A stretch of DNA of 64,000 nucleotides, from the NCBI GenBank assembly GCA_012295275.1, contig CM022672.1, positions 1,494,943 to 1,558,942 on the forward strand, given 5' to 3'. Positions 46,446-60,775 of the stretch are shown one piece after another (within the stretch, counting starts at the first letter, position 1; every line of letters starts with the position of its first letter). The position numbers and the translations under genes were made by a program. The stretch comes from Chrysomallon squamiferum. Taxonomy: Eukaryota; Mollusca; Gastropoda; Neomphalida; Peltospiridae. Below the pieces are notes generated by a model. That model did no database searches, was not told the DNA's origin, and was given only the letters and a program-made list of their open reading frames with translations.

Positions 46446-47003
46446 ACAGTTATACTGAACAATAATAATGTTATATTAAAGTGACTGGAATGTGAGGTTA
46501 AATAAAACATCACTTCCTCACAACTGCTAGTAATATAAACAACAAAGCTACCTGCATTTAGTCACAGTTTTAAACAGCACATAAATATTTGTACAATCTG
46601 CTGATAGTGCCAAGTGTTAATTTCACTCATTTAGCAATGTGCACTAGTTACCAGGTCTAATGAAAACCAGGACAGTGAAGAATTCCAAACTCTTACAAAG
46701 AAAACAAGATGGTGGGATGGATGGAGATACAAATATATATAACCAGATAATGAAATTCCAAAATTAAAATTCAAAATAATGGATAGAATATAAGTATAAA
46801 ATTAATTATAAGATAGAGGGCTTGTGCTGTGTAGTTAAGATGTCTGGTTATTTGATTAATCTACAACATTTTAGTATATTATAAGTATTTTGATAAAAAC
46901 TATATCAAGATACTAATATTACTAATAAAGATCTCTTATTTATACATACACAAATATTATATTATATATTCATATATAAACACACATAAAATAACCTTAA
47001 AGT

Positions 47004-47045
<42 letters not shown>

Positions 47046-47447
47046 TCTAAAAACCAATACATCAGAAGTCTGTTTTGATGGATTATATAAATTTTTTTCT
47101 AGTCATCTAATTTTCCTTTCCATGGTTTTAAATTATTAATTTAATTGAGTAAAGCTCTTCAGTTTACCACTAGCCAAGATTGTGGCACATATAAAAAATT
47201 TAACATATCATAAATGTAATCTGAAATCACTAGATTCTCGTATTTCAAAAAAAAAAAAAAAAAATACAATAATATATTTCACACACACACACGCTCAAAC
47301 ACATAAATGCCACCACAAAAATGCACACAATACATCCATAGACATATGTAATGGATGTGCACATTTAGACACACACACACACACAACTGGATACATTCAT
47401 AAACATAAACACAAACTGAAGCATAAACACATACAGAGACACACACA

Positions 47448-47588
<141 letters not shown>

Positions 47589-48264
47589 CATTTAAAAACA
47601 TTCCTCCAGTAACACTTTTATTCTTTTGGGCAGCTCTATCAGATTTACAACTGCAGTGATGAAAGCACCTGATGTATTTGTTTTCTAACTAAAATAGAAA
47701 CAGTTGTGTCTCTCGAAGTGCTCACTGATAACAGCAAATGAAAAACTACATAAACATCAAAAGCTACAAAATGAGTTGGGGAAAGCTCTAAACATTTCAA
47801 AAAGGCTCTGAAGATCAGCTCTACAAATTGACCTATAGGAGCTAGACCACTTCACCCAGTCTGGTACAAGACTTACAAATACTCATGGACCACTGGCCCA
47901 AAGCTCAATATAATATAAACTGATAGAGCATAAAATACTGTGTGATCAACAAAAAAAAAAATAGATTTCTGCTGATTGCCAGAAAAATTCCTCTCTTGAC
48001 AGTTAAATAAATTCCACTGTGAAAGTTAATAATGGTATTAAAGATATTTTAGCACACAAAGTTCGTGCCATTAGTGTGGTGAATAATGGAAGTTTTCTGT
48101 ATTATTTGTTTTTGTTGGCATTACAAGTGAAAGATAACAGTGTGAGTAATAATGAACCGAAAAGTAATGTTTAGATAATATCTGTGTGGGTTTTAAATAA
48201 AGTTTGAAAAAATAATGAAATATAGATTTTTTGGGGTGCTAATATTTATTATAGAATAAGTGAG

Positions 48265-48411
<147 letters not shown>

Positions 48412-48951
48412 TACACATTGAAGTAATTAAAGAAGTTTTTATATTTCTTTGCTATCAACATGTAATTGTGGGGCATAATCACAGTATAAACTAGGTACAC
48501 AAAACAGATCAAGTTAAAAAGTGAAGTTATTACACAAAATGTAGGTATTACAAGCAATGTATAATCTACATGAACTTGAACCACATTAAACTAAATATAT
48601 AAATATACATAAGTGATTTAAACTCAAGATCTGAAGTGGTCTAATTCTGTGCTGGTATTTTGATAAATGATTGTGTCTGAATTCATAAATATATATTTTT
48701 TTAAGTATGTACTTCAGTGCTTGACAAGAACCTGTATGAGTATCAAGTGCATACTATATATATTTTGTATTTGTTTGCACAGTGTGGTTGTGCATGCACT
48801 GGCATATATACATGTATAGATGGGGAAACACAGATACAAACTATGCTATAGAGTTTTATAGAAAACATATGCACATAAAATGTATATCAGAAAATATTTG
48901 TGTGTGCTTATGTATCAAAAAAAGTATGCGTGTTTGTGTTTACTTATCTTT

Positions 48952-48983
<32 letters not shown>

Positions 48984-49644
48984 ACACACTCACACAGATA
49001 CATTCAAATGCAATAAATCCAAATTAATAGATTACAAAAAAATTAGCCATTGTTGATAATTATTTCATGATATTTACATTCTATTATAACGTAGACAAAA
49101 CAAAGGAGAAAGAAAAAAAGAGAAAATTAAAAACAGTATTAGACATAAGCAGACATCAAAGAGTACAAATTGTGATCATGATACTCCTTTGTGTAATTTC
49201 TTGTATGATTCCAGACAAAATGAATTAAGAGATGGAAATTGTGTTCTATTATAGAACTCTGCAGACTGCTCAGAATGAAACAGACAAGAGATAAGTATAC
49301 ATATGGAATTACAAACTACACAACACGGTAAACGATCAATGGAAACAGTTGATCATATTTAGCTTAAATCAAAGAACACGGAAACATCAAATGGCTTAGA
49401 TATAAAGTGAAATTATACAGTGATCAAGTCATTGTTAAAGGGCATTAAACTAAATGAATAAAGGACAGAAAGAAATGGTTGAGTTAATGACACATACAAT
49501 TATTTAAACATTTTATTTACAGTTACATGGCATAGGATATAGAGTTTTAGATGTGTGATTAAGGACTACTTAAATGGCAATACATGAAACCTGCTACCTC
49601 TACTTCAAAGATGACTTTGTAATTTCTAATTAACTCATTGTTTC

Positions 49645-49680
49645 CCATTCCAGCCGGTGCCCCATTAATTAAGATTTATT
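49645..49680 (+). mobile_element. SINE core fragment
   Basis: The stretch cccattccagccggtgcccc followed by attaattaa resembles the centre of the same molluscan SINE seen at 46225-46445. Neither head nor tail is recognised, so it is a truncated or strongly decayed copy. Confidence 0.4.
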
Positions 49681-50477
49681 AACAAGAAAGTAAATTACAA
49701 ACCATCCCTTATAGCTGATGGACATGATTTGTCTTTGACATCCAGAACATGTAATTTAACCATTTTGTAAACCTGGTTTGTGATTAAAATGTTAACCTGT
49801 GTCATTTTTGCCTGGGGGTACACATTCAGATGGGAGTTACAGATTCAGAGGGTCAAACCATCTTTTAAAACAGGACTTGTAATTAAACCATTTTCTAAAA
49901 CAGTTTTTTTTTTTTTTTAATTAAATCATTTTATAATCCAAGACTTAAGTTAAAATTACATTTCTAAGCTTTTAATTCTACATGCTGAGATTTTCTTTCA
50001 GTTATTATTAACTCAGTACTGGAAAAGCTTTATGGATTAAAATCATTCCAGTGCATTTAATATGACATTATAATTTTAAACCGATTGTTTTTTTGTTTTT
50101 TTAAATCTGTGAGACTTGAAAATGGACAAAAGAACAATTGTTATGTACTTCAGTGACTGCTGCTAAAACCTTTCCCAGCGGTGAATTAAATCAATATTTA
50201 TAAAACAGCTTTCATATAAAAAATATTTAACATAGTAATCTATACAGGATTAAATATATAAAAATATTTCACAAAGTGTACATTCATGGATGCATTAAAG
50301 GATTATAAAATATAAATGAATTTGGCTGTGAATATCAACTCAGTATGTATTCAAAACCTATAAATCATAATCTATTTTCCACAAATAATAAGAAACAAAC
50401 AGGAAAAAATCCCACAATCATCAAGCATTTCATGAAAATATTCTTTCAGCAACAAAAGAAAATATACTTTCACTGGA

Positions 50478-50515
<38 letters not shown>

Positions 50516-50570
50516 ATAGAACCACACTCCATAATGATGAAATAAATGAAATATTCCACGTGATGTGAAA

Positions 50571-50890
50571 AAAGCCAACAGTGAATTCTCAGATATGCTA
50601 ATATCTTTACCATGTCACGTTATCCATGGAACCGACATCAATGGTTACAGCAATATTACACTGGCCGTAATCAGAAAGAATTTCCCCTAGCCTTCGCGTC
50701 TGAAGGATTATACAGCGGGCTCTGACATACTGATAATTTGATTTTCACTCAGCTGTCAGATCAGGCGAGCAGAGAAGTCGAATCTCTTTCACTAACAGTC
50801 ATCACACAATTAGATTTAGATGAGTTCTAGTCCCGCGATCTGCGCTTTCCATGTCACATATGTTTTAAAGCAATTACGGGTGTGTGTGAC
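50571..50890. other. Compositionally distinct block in 5' intron/flank
   Basis: A non-repetitive stretch with raised G+C and several CpG dinucleotides (cttcgcgtc, cccgcgatc). No open frame resembles a known protein. It is a candidate regulatory element or unannotated first exon/promoter region, on composition alone. Confidence 0.3.
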
Positions 50891-51225
50891 GTACATGAGA
50901 TGATTTCAAATAAGAAAGAATTGAAAAAGCGATCACGAAAATGCAAGGTGTTTGGAGAGGTTATGAGAGAATCTTTCATCAGTCTTGCTTGTAATGTGAG
51001 TGCCAGGGTAGATGTTTTCTTTAAGACTTCTTTCAAGTTATGTTTTCATTCTCTCATGTTTATATAACGGGGTTTTTTTGGTTTTTTGAGTAGAAACCTG
51101 CTTTCCACTACGCTATGGGCTACTCATGTTGATTACAAGAGATCTTTTATTTGCAGCAGATGACTGACAAGAAAGTAGGCAAACCAGCAAGTTTGATCAG
51201 ATTCCATCTACTTTCTTGTTCAAAA

Positions 51226-51770
51226 TTACTGAAATAGATCCCTGTTATTAAAACAGATCAAAGTTATTGACACAGCTCAAAGTTACTGAAACAGATCAAA
51301 GTTATTGGAACAGATCAAAGTTACCGAAATAGATCAATATTTGAGAATCAGATGAAAATTACTAAATCTGGTCAAAATTACTGATCAGATTAAATTTAAT
51401 GAACTTCAATTAGAACAAATGTATAGAATCAGATCAGGTTTACTGAAACAGATAAAAACGTTCCTGAATTAGATCAAACTTTCTGAATCTGGTCACAATT
51501 ACTGAATCTGATCAAAGCTGGTTGGTCAGATCACATTTACTGAATCAGATCAAAGTTACTGAACCTCATCACTTACTGAATCTGATCAAAGTTACTGAAA
51601 CATAACTTTCTGACCCTCATCACTTACTGAATCTGATCAAAGTTACTGAAACAGATGAAAATTAATGAATTATATCAAACATACTGAAACAAGTGAAGCT
51701 TACTGATTTTGTCTACACTTATTGAATCAGATCACACTGAGTCTGATCAAGCTTACTGAAGTATATCAGT
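51226..51770 (+). repeat. Degenerate minisatellite, unit about 19-20 bp
   Basis: About 25 imperfect copies of ttactgaa(t/a)cagatcaaag. The TGATCA/AGATCA core persists while flanks drift. A few copies have swapped or shortened pieces. Confidence 0.85.
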
Positions 51771-54391
51771 CTTACTTCTCAAAAATAATTCAGGCACATT
51801 ATTTGGATACTCTCCTGGGAAATGTTTTAAATCAGTATGCACATGAGTGATCAGAGAAAGAATTAAAAAAATCTCATCTCTGAAGTAAGTGCACACTTTA
51901 GTCTTCTGAGTGTCTGAAATGACAGTAATGTCAAGAAGAATACTTGAATGTCGTCCATGAAGAGAATCTATCTGAAGGAGACAAATGTTATTAAGTCAGA
52001 TCAATTTCATTCCATCTATCTTATTATCCCAGTCACGAGCTGATTAAAAACAGAAAAAAATGGTGTGTGCAAGAAATAAAAATATTTTTGGAAGTAGATT
52101 ATGTCTTGTCTAGTCGTTGTCTTTACTAAATTCTTGTAGACATCTTTTGTCATAGAAATTTAGATGTTACGAGTCTGGGGACAGATAATTTATAAAAACT
52201 TGCATGCTGAAGTGATATTAATGTATTTTTGTTGATAGGATAATAATGTGATAAATATTAAGTTAAAGAAAGAATGAAGAAAGAAAAAGAGAAAAAAAGA
52301 AATGGATGAAAAGAAAGAGGATCAATGTAAATTTAAAAAAAAAGGGATGAATGGATGGACTGATAGGAAAAGCAAGAGAGAATAAGTAATGGATGGACAG
52401 AAGAAAAGATGGGAAAATAATATGTGTGTAGATAGATAAATGTAGGGGATGTATGAAAATTTGGAGTAAGTGGACAGATAAGCAAATGCAGATTCTGATA
52501 AAGGAGAAATACAGAAAAGTACTGTACAAACAGACTGATAAATCAGTTGAGAAGATCAATGGACACAACAGACAGATGGATGTATGCATGAAGACTATCA
52601 GACATAGGTCAGTAAATATATTAATGAATGGAAACACAGATGGATGACTCTGCATCTGGACGGACAGAAATGAACAGGCGATCATTCATCCTCCACCTAA
52701 TAACATTCTTAGACCACCGGTCATCATTCACTCTCCAACTGGTAATAACACTATCTGTCCAGCTGGTAAAGGTGCACGCTGACCATGTGGTCAGGCTCTT
52801 CTGACCAGACAGAACATCCTTGTGGTCAAGCTTTTATGATCAGAGAAAATAACCACATGGTCAAGCTCTTACAATCAGACAGACAGACAGACAAGCAGCC
52901 ATCACTGAGTACAGCCAAGTGGAACCAAAAATTTGACAAAGGATTTTTGAAGAGCAAGAGACTAGAACTAATTGTAGCTCACATCAGTATATCTGAAGAT
53001 GTACAAGTAGCCAGTAAGTGCTACCATGTTAGTTAATTAACCGTGAAACTCACACTGTCTTTAGGACTTTATGACAAGCCCTATGGCAGAATGGACAAAT
53101 AACACTCTGTTAGAAAATATTCCTGGCAAAGTCAGATATTATTCCCATATTAGACATCTTTGAAAAAAAAATTCTGATGGAAATATGCAAAAGGTAACAA
53201 AACTCAGTATGGACAGTTACTGAGTTAGGTATGTTATTTAAAAAACCAGCACTATATAGATTATTTGATAAAGTTTTTCTTATGACTGGAAGTTTCTCTC
53301 TCCTGTTCATAATTATTTTAGTTAGATACAAACACATGCATACATTCACACACACACACATATAAATATACACAAACCCACATATTTACACACACACACA
53401 CACAGATATTATCATTGTTTTTGTTAATTTTTTTTTTTTTTTTTTTACATGAATAAAACAAAACCTAAACCCATTATCACAAACATATGACATCAAAAAT
53501 CTTCTTTTTTTTTTTAAACCATTATTATTTCACATACATCATTTAAAAACATTCTCAATATCCATTTGTAATTTCAAAAAGCAGTTTTATATTTTTCAAT
53601 AACTTAACAAACTAAATTCCTGTTCAAATTGCATGTTACTGTGAGATAAAAACAACAATTCTGACCCCCAGTTCAGGGATTGTACAACAATCTTACAACA
53701 ACAGCCAGCACATCAAAGACTACAGCTCTGAGCAGACAAGGGGTAGATACATCAGATAACACACACCTTGGATCCAGTTACTTATCTGTTTGCTGTTAGG
53801 TATGACGTTGGCATAAAGACCTCGTTTATTTACAGTGGGGATTATAATTGTCTTTTTTCTTATTATACATTAAAATATGCATAAGTTTTAAGTTATGCAA
53901 AATAATGTCATGTTGGTCTTACAGGCAGGAAGTGAATGTTGTGAGATTAGATTTGAGAAACTGTTTTTGGTTTCCAGTTCTAACCACTGCTCTTTGATTG
54001 ACATAGTGAAGTAATGGTAATTATGTTTGATAAGTTCGTGTTTGCTGAGTGACATTTGAATCATTTTATTATTAGCAGATATAAGGTTTGACTTAATGAT
54101 TTCTTGGGACACTTTGATGAGGAATTAATTATCTTTTGTTTTTTTTGTGTATAAACAGGATCACATTTAACATTATCAGTTTTTCATACATGTGAGAGGA
54201 AATCATTAAAATAAATTTTCATAAACTGTAATTAAAAGAATTAATTACTGATTATGTTACCTGTTATTTTTTTCTTTACTTTATTTATTTTTATTATCAT
54301 TAATATTTTTGCTTTTTGTTTATTTATTTATTATTTATTTAGTTATTTTCATTTTATTTCTTTTTAATTTTTATTCTTTCCCAGTCTTTTT

Positions 54392-54424
<33 letters not shown>

Positions 54425-54710
54425 TATACATTTTACAAGGTAAATTTGATAGGCATAACTTTCTTTTTTAATGTATTTTTTTTTTAACCTTTTTAGTTTT
54501 TATTTTATTTTATTTTATCAAAAAGAAGAAAAAAAAAAGCATGAAAGTCACACTAAAGACATTAATTCTGCAGTATATGAAAGGTATAACAAATTACTCA
54601 GTGTTATGTTTACACCTGCAACAGTAGGAGTTTCACTGTGTTTTATTTCACATATACCAGCATGTAACAGAAACCCTTGTGTTACATAATAACATGAGAT
54701 AAACAAAAAA

Positions 54711-54756
<46 letters not shown>

Positions 54757-55432
54757 GTTATGACTTTATCAATATTTTAAAGAACCAAGGCAGAGTCATT
54801 CCAAATTTCAAATAATGAATGAATGAATGAAATAATGAATAAATGAATGAATTAATGAATGAATGTTTAACAACATTCCAGCAGAATGAAAAAAAAAAAC
54901 AGATCAGTTATTGGGTGTCAGACAGAGGTAACTATTAAACCAGGAGTTCATATGTAATTCAATTAATCTGCCCTTGAAAGACAATCAGTAAAATTGATAT
55001 GGATAGAGTTATCTTTTCTTTTAAATCGTCTCTAGTGATGAAAGAACAAAGATGGCCATTGTGAAAACAATATCAGCTTCGCATGTGAGAGAAAAAACGA
55101 GACACTGACTGTATTGTTTTCAAAATGTGCTGTCTCACTGACATCAGAGGCTTTTGTAATCCTCTCTCTCTCTAACGATGATCTGTGTGTTTTCTACACA
55201 TGCACATCTGAATTGCAAATAAGCCAATAAAGCAAGTACTTGAAGTAAGGAAATAAAATTGAAGACTCTAGTGAAGATAGATTTTTTTTTTTTAATTTTT
55301 TTTTTTTTTTTTTTTTTTTTTCCTGTTAAGATCTTGCTTTCCAATATTTTTAAGTGATTTTAGAATCATGTCAATTTCTTAACATTTGCACTTGGTAACT
55401 TTTGCATTAAACATGAATGTAACAATTATTTC

Positions 55433-55475
<43 letters not shown>

Positions 55476-56723
55476 TACATCTGGGTATAATCTGAATACG
55501 TTATGTGAACAAATGCTGAAATAAATCAGAATGTAACAAGTCACAGACACAGAAATAGACTGAAATGGCCTAGGCAACAAATATTTTACCTTGTTCACCT
55601 ATCTTGGCTTTAACTAAAATTTATAACTGGGAGGTAAGCTGCAAATCCATAAATGCAGCAGGGGGCAGACAAGTCAATATCTGAGGGTGGAACACATGCT
55701 TAAGAAACACACCCATTCCCTTCTGTTTATTATGATCAATGTTCTTTTTATCTTTATAATGAAATTTGTTTTATCTTTAAAGTTATATCCATCATAGCCA
55801 TGGATGTATTGTGATACATCAAAATAGTGATAGCTGAGCTATGCTATTATACTACAGCAAGCGATATTTTTCTCAAAACACAATTTTTACATCTGATAGT
55901 CTTTAGGAGGTATTTGCAATATATGTATGTCTGTGTGCTGATGTGGTGTGTGTGTAGGTGTGTGTGTGTGTGTGTGTGTGTAAATAAACACACACATTCA
56001 GAGTTAAAAAGCAAGTCAAAACCTTTAACTGTTCCTACAAGCAGCAGTAACAATAAACAACAATTGGTGTTTCCTTGCTTTTACCACTTAATTTCTTTTT
56101 CAATATTTGTAAAGTAGCTGAAAAAATCCATTTATAGATGGATAATTATTTAACCACACTAACCAACACTATTCAATCATGCCTCTCATGGACCCATTCT
56201 TAGAGAGTTCTGTTCAAAATGAGGAAAAAACAAGTCTTGACATGGCCTTTTAACATTAGGCAAAAAAAAAACCACTATAAAAAAGGCTAAATGGTTTTCA
56301 CTAAGCCGTGAGATGGTTTTTCCCTTTCTGGAAATTCCTAATTTGCACACTGTAACATGAGGCCAACCCTCCCAACCTCTAACCTCAGCACACACCACCT
56401 GTTACTCCTCTCAACAACACATCCAGCTATCTGTTGTAATAACCCAGCTCTCCTGCACTTGATAAGAGGCTCTTTACTGGGTTAGTGAGTGAGTGAGTGG
56501 TCTGTTGTAGAACAATTAGAAAGACATTGGTAGTTAGATGTCAACTGATCGATGACCAGATAGCAGGCTTTTTTGTGTGTGTGTGTGTGTGTGTGTGTAA
56601 AAGACTGTAAGTGTATGGATAATATTGTATGTTTGTTGTGTGTGTGTGTGTGTGTATATATGTATGTTTTTATACGATTTATATATATGTGTGTGTGTGT
56701 GTGTGTGTATATATGTGTGTGTA

Positions 56724-56776
<53 letters not shown>

Positions 56777-57240
56777 ACACATTCAAGTCTGTTGCTGTAT
56801 GAATGTATGGGTAATTCAGATGTGAACAGTTATGTGTATGTGTTTGTGTGTATTATGTTCATTATCCTTTAACTCAACACAAGTGAACTCAGACACTGCT
56901 TTGTGTTTACAAATATTTGTGACAGTTCTTCTCTGTACCTGGTTCACTGCTCATTGCACCAGCAGAAAGCACTGAGGAAATCTGAATGATGCTGATGAGT
57001 TCGGAAAGCAGGAAACCAGAAAATTACAACCAACCTGAACATAAATTGACATAGGTTTGTTTCTGTCTTGTTTTTCTACAACTAACTTCAAAGAAACTCC
57101 GATTTCTGTGAAAGTATTTTGTTGAGTTGTGTTTCCTTATTTCAGACAATCTGCATGACAGCACTATTATGAAGTTTTTTTATTTTATGAATTTTATGAA
57201 GAAATCTTCAACAATGGTTTGAAGTCTTTTGTGTGTCTTT

Positions 57241-57440
57241 CGTATTTTAGATAATAGTGATGTTGTTCTTTACTTTTCCTTCTGTTTTCATCTGGTTATC
57301 TTTTATACTGAAATAATTGTAATGTTGTTCTCTTAAACTACTTGAGTACCTTTTTTCTGTTTTATTGTGTTTATCTTTTTCACTCAAATAATGGTAATGT
57401 TGTTCTGTCAAAACTGCTGCTAAACCTTTTTCTGTTTTCA
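57241..57440. repeat. Degenerate tandem repeat, unit about 70-80 bp
   Basis: About two and a half copies of a block containing taatggtaatgttgttct, then ctgctaaacctttttctg and gttttcat/gttttatt. The minus-strand open frame with repeating peptides follows from it. Confidence 0.6.
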
Positions 57441-58383
57441 TTTTCTTGAAAATATTACCTCAATGAGTCAACAATGAACTAAATAAAAGGTTGGAGACAC
57501 CCTTTTGTTCTTTTCATCTCAAAGTGTTTTACTTTGAGTGATTTATGCCTCCTCAACAGGAAATGATTTTTAAAAGCAAATTTTATTATGACAAGATGCC
57601 TGTCATGCTTTTCAGTGCATTCAGATTTACTAGAAAATGTTCACATTATATGTGTTTCAAAATATAAAGCTAATTTTCTTGAACCACATACAAATGCTCT
57701 GAAAATGTCCATGAAATACATGTTTCAGAACGCAATATTTTTTAACTATTTCTTAATACTACATTCAGTATGTGCATGTATGTGTATGTATGTGTATGTA
57801 TGTGTGTATGTGAGTGTGTGTGTCTTCTCTTTTTTTAATGTATATATTCCTTAACTTAAGTATTATTCAAATTAAAATGCTTCCAATCCTGTCATAGTAA
57901 ATAACTGGATTGGACATCTAAACCCATGATGGGCCTTTATTCCAAATTCAGGAATCGAAAATTCAAAGAAAGCAAAGAGGATACTGGTCATCATGAGGAT
58001 TATGGTTGAAATATGGTGATGTATATGGCACATTCTCAATAAACTAGCCTTACAGTTGGCACATAAAGTCCAAGCAAGCACCACTATGGTAGTTGATGAG
58101 ACTTTCAGCTGGGCAAGACCGTAAATCTGTTAGCTGTGACTGTTTGGTGCTAAGAAGTTCTTATTGTTCTGTTGACTTTAGATCCAGTTTGCCAAGATGC
58201 CTGAACCTTTGCCATATATTATCTCTTCTAGTCCTACCATTGTCTGGTGCTGCTAATGTTGTTTATTACAAGTCAAAACACCTGTTTTAAATACACATCT
58301 GTTTTCAAAGTTGTTAGTGCGAATTTTATTTTGATGTTCAAAATGTATTTTGTTTTTCCATTTCATTTCTCCCTTTCCTCTCT

Positions 58384-58441
<58 letters not shown>

Positions 58442-60269
58442 TGGTAGCTGAGTTAAAATTCTTCCTTTTTTTTTTTTTTTCTAAATTATGGCTCTGTACA
58501 GACATTTATACTAATACTAACTCATTAAGAATTAGGAACCATGCTAGTCCTTATGACTCACATCAGATTAATTTACAGTCATAAACCCAGTCTTCAAGTA
58601 TATTACAAGTGTAAAGACGTGAAACCAAATATAAATGTTGGAATTCAAATGTATCAAGAAACAAATCTTCGATACACAACCTATCTTCAAAAACAAGCAT
58701 ATCTTGTATTTTAGATGTAAGTATAAATTAATATACAAGTTCCAAGGATTAAAAGAGAAACATAAAGTGCCAGTCTCTTTGGCTACTCTTTCAAACTCAA
58801 AGACATGCTAACTTTATAGTCCATCATGGATAACCACTGTGTCCTTTATAGCCTGCTTAATAAGACATCCAAATTCCTTGATGTACCAATTAAAAAATAC
58901 TTGTTACACTTGCTGAGGTTAAATTTAATCAGACTGATAAACCAAGTGGTAAAAAAAAAACACAAAAAAAAAACAGAGATCCAAAGCTACAGTATCTGAA
59001 TTGTGCTTTCAAAGAGAATTTTTTTTAAAAATGTGTGAAGAGCTTCTTGACCAAGTTAACATAGAAAAAATATATCATAAATGATAAATAAAGAAATAAT
59101 ACTTTTAAACACTGCAATTTGAGAATATCATTGATCTTGTTAAGAAAAAATCCAAAGTTTTCTAAATTCCTGTACGCTATCTTTCTTTTTATAATTTTAC
59201 TTTTTTTTTTTTTTTTTTACTTTATGTTATCATTACTTTATACAGATTTGCAGATTTCCTATTATTTCATAAATCAGTTGTGTGTCAGTGAGAAATAGAT
59301 CAAAGATGATATCAAAGATTATTCAGCCTTCAGTGTCAATATTCCAGAGGGAAAAATACAGAAAGAAACCTTCTAAAAAGGCCCAAGATAATGGCCAGCA
59401 AGTCTTCGTGCACATTTCTGCGTGCACCAGCAACCCATCACAAGTGAAAATGAACTAATTGAAAAGAACAAGGCAAAATGGTAAAACCAAACACAGGAAT
59501 GTCATGCCAGCTGAGAAGGACCGCACCAACAATAAAACTATGACTTCAGTACCAAGATGAAACTATCCCATGTATCTCAGTTGTGTAACCATGAACCTAG
59601 AAACACAGGAAAAAAATCTCAAGCTAATTTATTCTGCCTCTTAAGATCACATTAAGATAATGAGAAACTGTCTAGCAAATCTGAGCTTTCCTCTTACGGT
59701 TTGGGTTTGTTGGCACACAGGCATCCATAAACACTGTGATTGATTGCCTCCAAACTGTAATTTCCCGTTCCAGATTGTGAAAAAGACAATCAGATACAGT
59801 TTTGTTACCAGTGTCATCAAAAGAAGAAAACTGCTGCTTTTTGTTTGTTTTATTATATTTGTATGAAATGCTTCACTGATTTTTACATATCAACACCTCA
59901 ACATACATCAAACAACAAAGAGGCCAACAGAACATTAGTGGTGGTATTAATGTTTTATCTTCGTGGTTCGTACATACAATATTACTCTAGGGTAATAAAA
60001 GATAGTGTTTTCATATAGATCAAATGCAAGATTAGTATATTATGTACATATATATAATTGGAATCTATAATCTAAATTGTTTTTGAGTACAGTATGTAAA
60101 TGAAATATGGTCTGTGGTGAAATGATTAAAAATTAAATATTTAGATCTTTGTTTACTCTTCAAGGAAATAAACATAAAACAGACATTTCTATTGCTTTGG
60201 ATATGTCAGTTATTTTGTTTTTTATTTACTTCTTGGAGTGTTTTGTTGCTGTTTCAGGATTTTGTTTTT

Positions 60270-60274
60270 TTTTT

Positions 60275-60373
<99 letters not shown>

Positions 60374-60375
60374 GT
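60270..60375. repeat. (TTTA)n passing into (GTTA)n
   Basis: A tetranucleotide array in which about ten TTTA units switch abruptly to about fifteen GTTA units with no gap, consistent with a single substitution amplified by slippage. Confidence 0.95.
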
Positions 60376-60551
60376 TAATTACTTAGTTAATTATTCTGTT
60401 AATGATTAGCTGTAAGAAATATTTTTTAAGCACCTTCCAATAGGCAGGAAAATACAATGAATGTCTTCTAGTAAAACAAACTATCTGGTACTGGTGGGAA
60501 CAGAAAAAGAACAGATTATAATGAGGAAGTCTGATCATACAATTTGCTCTG

Positions 60552-60775
60552 CCACATACCTCAGTATACTCTAACATACAGACTGTACCACATACCTCAG
60601 TATACTCTAACATACAGACTGTACCACATACCTCAGTGTACTCTAACATACAGACTGTACCACATACCTCAGTATACTCTAACATACAGACTGTACCACA
60701 TACCTCAGTATACTCTAACATACAGACTGTACCACATACCTCAGTATACTCTAACATACAGACTGTACCACATAC
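60552..60775. repeat. 36-bp minisatellite, about six copies
   Basis: The unit acatacctcagtatactcta followed by acatacagactgtacc is repeated almost perfectly; one copy has gtgta for gtata. Because 36 is divisible by three, frames on both strands show 12-residue repeats, but no start, splice or homology supports a protein. Confidence 0.93.

Larger units (their letters stand above)
50891..60270 (-). other. 5'-ward intron or flank of ADGRA, middle part
   Basis: No exon is recognised. Contains the minisatellite at 51226-51770, short degenerate GTGGTCA-type repeats at 52780-52880, (AT)n at 54716-54751, (TG)n at 55437-55472 and 55950-55980, compound TG/TA repeats at 56573-56774, degenerate repeats at 57241-57440, and (CT)n at 58386-58433. 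Confidence 0.65.

Noticed and set aside
52263-52685. 140-codon minus-strand frame rich in Phe, Ser and Leu
   Set aside because: Arises from purine-rich GATGGATG/GAAAGA sequence on the plus strand; no domain, no splice context.
58020-58084. Possible minus-strand exon ending at a gtaagg donor near 58053
   Set aside because: No leucine-rich repeat pattern in the frame that would fit the first visible LRR exon.
59690-59790. Possible upstream receptor exon on the minus strand with a gtaaga-like donor
   Set aside because: The translation shows no LRR, LRRNT or signal peptide pattern and no phase support.
60552-60775. Repeat protein with 12-residue units
   Set aside because: A 36-bp minisatellite is automatically open in several frames; no splice signals or homology.
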